The notes under the pieces were generated by a model. That model was not told where the DNA came from. It saw nothing but the letters and a program-made list of their open reading frames with translations, and did not search any database. Both the position numbers and the translations under genes were made by a program. From assembly GCA_011046295.1 (NCBI GenBank), contig DSAV01000188.1, forward strand, positions 1-6,995: 6,995 nucleotides of DNA. The letters run 5' to 3'. The DNA comes from Deltaproteobacteria bacterium (lineage in GTDB: Bacteria > Desulfobacterota > Syntrophia > Syntrophales > Smithellaceae). Shown here piece after piece: positions 6,251 through 6,995 of this stretch; the stretch's first letter is position 1, and every line of letters starts with the position of its first letter.

Positions 6251-6661
6251 TTAACCGGCAGCTTTCTTGCTTAATATCTCACTGGCCAGCGAAATATTCT
6301 TTTGCCCGTAATCCTTTATAAAGCAGGCAAATTCTTTCAGTGACATTTCATCCTTAATTTCAGAAAGTTTCAGCAGCATGGGGAGATTTACCCCGGTAAC
6401 CACTTCCACTTTCCCTTCTTTCATAAACGAAAGGGAAATATTCGAAGGTGTTCCGCCAAAAAGATCGGTAAGAACAATGACACCCTTTCCATTATCAAGT
6501 TTTTTTATGGCATTGCCGATTTCTTTTTTTATTTTTTCCGCGTTATTTGTTTGATCTATGCTTATATGAGCTATGTGCTCCAGCGGGCCCTTTATCATCT
6601 CCGCCGCTTTTATCAATTCACTACCCAGGTTCCCATGCGTGGTTATAAGTACTCCGATCAT
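6251..6661 (-). CDS. PTS mannose-family EIIA component
   Basis: A 136-residue cytoplasmic phosphocarrier of the EIIA-man family, which receives phosphate from HPr. The phosphorylated histidine is His9 in IGVLITTHGNLGSE, equivalent to His10 of E. coli ManX. DLFGGTPSN (66-74) and VVTGVNLPML (87-96) are family hallmarks. I chose ATG 6661 because GGAGGG (6676-6671) lies 9 bases upstream and the protein then begins directly with the first beta strand. The frame is open to a GTG at 6721, but that would translate the leader hairpin. It is the first gene of the operon. No HPr or enzyme I gene is in the window. Confidence 0.93.
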   Translation of the reverse strand: MIGVLITTHGNLGSELIKAAEMIKGPLEHIAHISIDQTNNAEKIKKEIGNAIKKLDNGKGVIVLTDLFGGTPSNISLSFMKEGKVEVVTGVNLPMLLKLSEIKDEMSLKEFACFIKDYGQKNISLASEILSKKAAG

Positions 6662-6684
6662 TTTTATTATCCCTCCAACCTTTT

Positions 6685-6720
6685 TGGTAAAATACGCTGG
6701 GCGTATCCCCTTTTTTACCA
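6685..6720 (-). promoter_or_regulatory. Leader hairpin in the 5' UTR of the PTS operon
   Basis: Arms TGGTAAA (6685-6691) and TTTACCA (6714-6720) are perfectly complementary, as are ATACGC (6692-6697) and GCGTAT (6701-6706), with loop TGG. Together they make a 13-bp stem with one 7-base bulge (6707-6713, AAAGGGG in the mRNA). It ends only 8 bases before the EIIA Shine-Dalgarno. It could tune translation or serve as a protein-binding site. No known riboswitch fold is recognised. Confidence 0.5.
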
Positions 6721-6775
6721 CTTTTATTATCTTACAGGAATCATTTTTATCTTATCAATCAACATCAAACAAATA

Positions 6776-6805
6776 ATATAACATCCGGTTGAAAACATTT
6801 TTCAA
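6776..6805 (-). promoter_or_regulatory. Candidate promoter of the PTS-rimI-pyrKD operon
   Basis: On the minus strand, -35 TTGAAA (6805-6800) is followed after 18 bases by -10 TTATAT (6781-6776). Alternatively, TATATT one base further gives a 19-base spacer. The predicted leader is about 110 bases, including the hairpin before EIIA. A second minus-strand -35, a perfect TTGACA at 6860-6855, has only a weak -10 (TAGCGT) at 17 bases. Confidence 0.4.
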
Positions 6806-6806
6806 C
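6788..6806. promoter_or_regulatory. Perfect 8-3-8 palindrome, candidate operator
   Basis: GTTGAAAA-CAT-TTTTCAAC is a perfect inverted repeat with a 3-base centre. It covers the -35 hexamer of the candidate operon promoter, the position expected for a repressor site. No cognate regulator gene is visible and the motif is not one I can assign to a named regulator. Confidence 0.45.
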
Positions 6807-6879
6807 AATAATTTAATCAAATTAATTCGGTACGCTAATGGATTGCGGCCCAATTGTCAAGGTTTATAGGATTACCGAA

Positions 6880-6950
6880 TTGCCTCAAATAAAATGTTAC
6901 CGAAGGGGTTGATAAAAGAGGTTCGTTGCCTCAAAAACCGATGTTACCGA
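6880..6950 (+). repeat. Pair of ~24-base direct repeats (TTGCCTCAAA...ATGTTACCGA)
   Basis: Copy 1 is 6880-6903 and copy 2 is 6926-6950, offset by 46 bases. Both begin TTGCCTCAAA and end ATGTTACCGA, with a short variable centre. A third TTACCGA is at 6872-6878, and an inverted TTCGGTA at 6826-6832. Such arrays just upstream of a gene resemble transposase-binding repeats at the end of a mobile element. That interpretation is an inference. Confidence 0.6.
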
Positions 6951-6978
6951 GAAGAGAATCGGAAACGGAGGTTTTTAT

Positions 6979-6995
6979 ATGAGTCCCCAGGCTAA
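6979..6995 (+). CDS. Start of a plus-strand gene (N-terminus only), possibly a transposase
   Basis: GGAGG (6967-6971) lies 7 bases before ATG 6979, an ideal ribosome binding site, and the frame MSPQA runs off the window. The first residues, and the repeats upstream, recall DDE integrase/transposase genes of environmental deltaproteobacteria that begin MSPQAK. Five residues cannot prove this. The gene is divergent from the PTS operon, with 317 bases between the two start codons. Confidence 0.5.

Noticed and set aside
6662..6721. Upstream extension of EIIA to GTG 6721
   Set aside because: It would translate the leader hairpin and the GGAGGG site that clearly serves ATG 6661.

Overview
The window looks like chromosomal DNA of an anaerobic Deltaproteobacterium-type organism (Desulfobacterota, perhaps near Syntrophus/Smithella). 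This placement is an inference. It rests on the mix of genes, the NAD-linked class 1B dihydroorotate dehydrogenase, a mannose-family PTS of the kind found in that group, and an intergenic repeat of the type scattered through those genomes. No rRNA or other phylogenetic marker is present, so the placement is tentative.

Left part (1-434): the 3' end of an IS110-type transposase gene runs in from the left edge. About 80 bases of probable insertion-sequence flank follow, then a complete tRNA-Leu(UAA) gene on the minus strand with its CCA encoded and a strong TTGACA-17-TATAAG promoter. A plus-strand gene for an SAH/MTA deaminase-type amidohydrolase (435-1760) comes next.

Middle (1761-1916): this is the convergent junction between the deaminase and a long minus-strand gene set. 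It holds a hairpin with a T-run, oriented to stop the minus-strand operon, and an imperfect inverted-repeat element of about 100 bp.

Right part (1917-6661): seven minus-strand genes are packed in one direction. In transcription order they are mannose-family PTS EIIA, EIIB and EIIC, RimI acetyltransferase, PyrK, PyrD and a metallo-beta-lactamase-fold hydrolase. IIC and rimI overlap by 11 bases and most other junctions are short, so an operon is likely. It combines a phosphorelay module that shows no IID, a protein N-acetyltransferase, the two subunits of a class 1B dihydroorotate dehydrogenase and an orphan hydrolase.

Right end (6662-6995): a gene-poor divergent region. It carries a candidate operon promoter overlapped by a perfect 8-3-8 palindrome, a large leader hairpin just before the EIIA ribosome binding site, two copies of a ~24-base direct repeat, and the first codons of a plus-strand gene with a strong Shine-Dalgarno. 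That gene may be a transposase of a second mobile element.

I saw no CRISPR array, defence system or clearly new system. The most notable signals are the IID-less PTS in a pyrimidine/acetyltransferase operon, its structured leader, and the repeat-bearing element end on the right.
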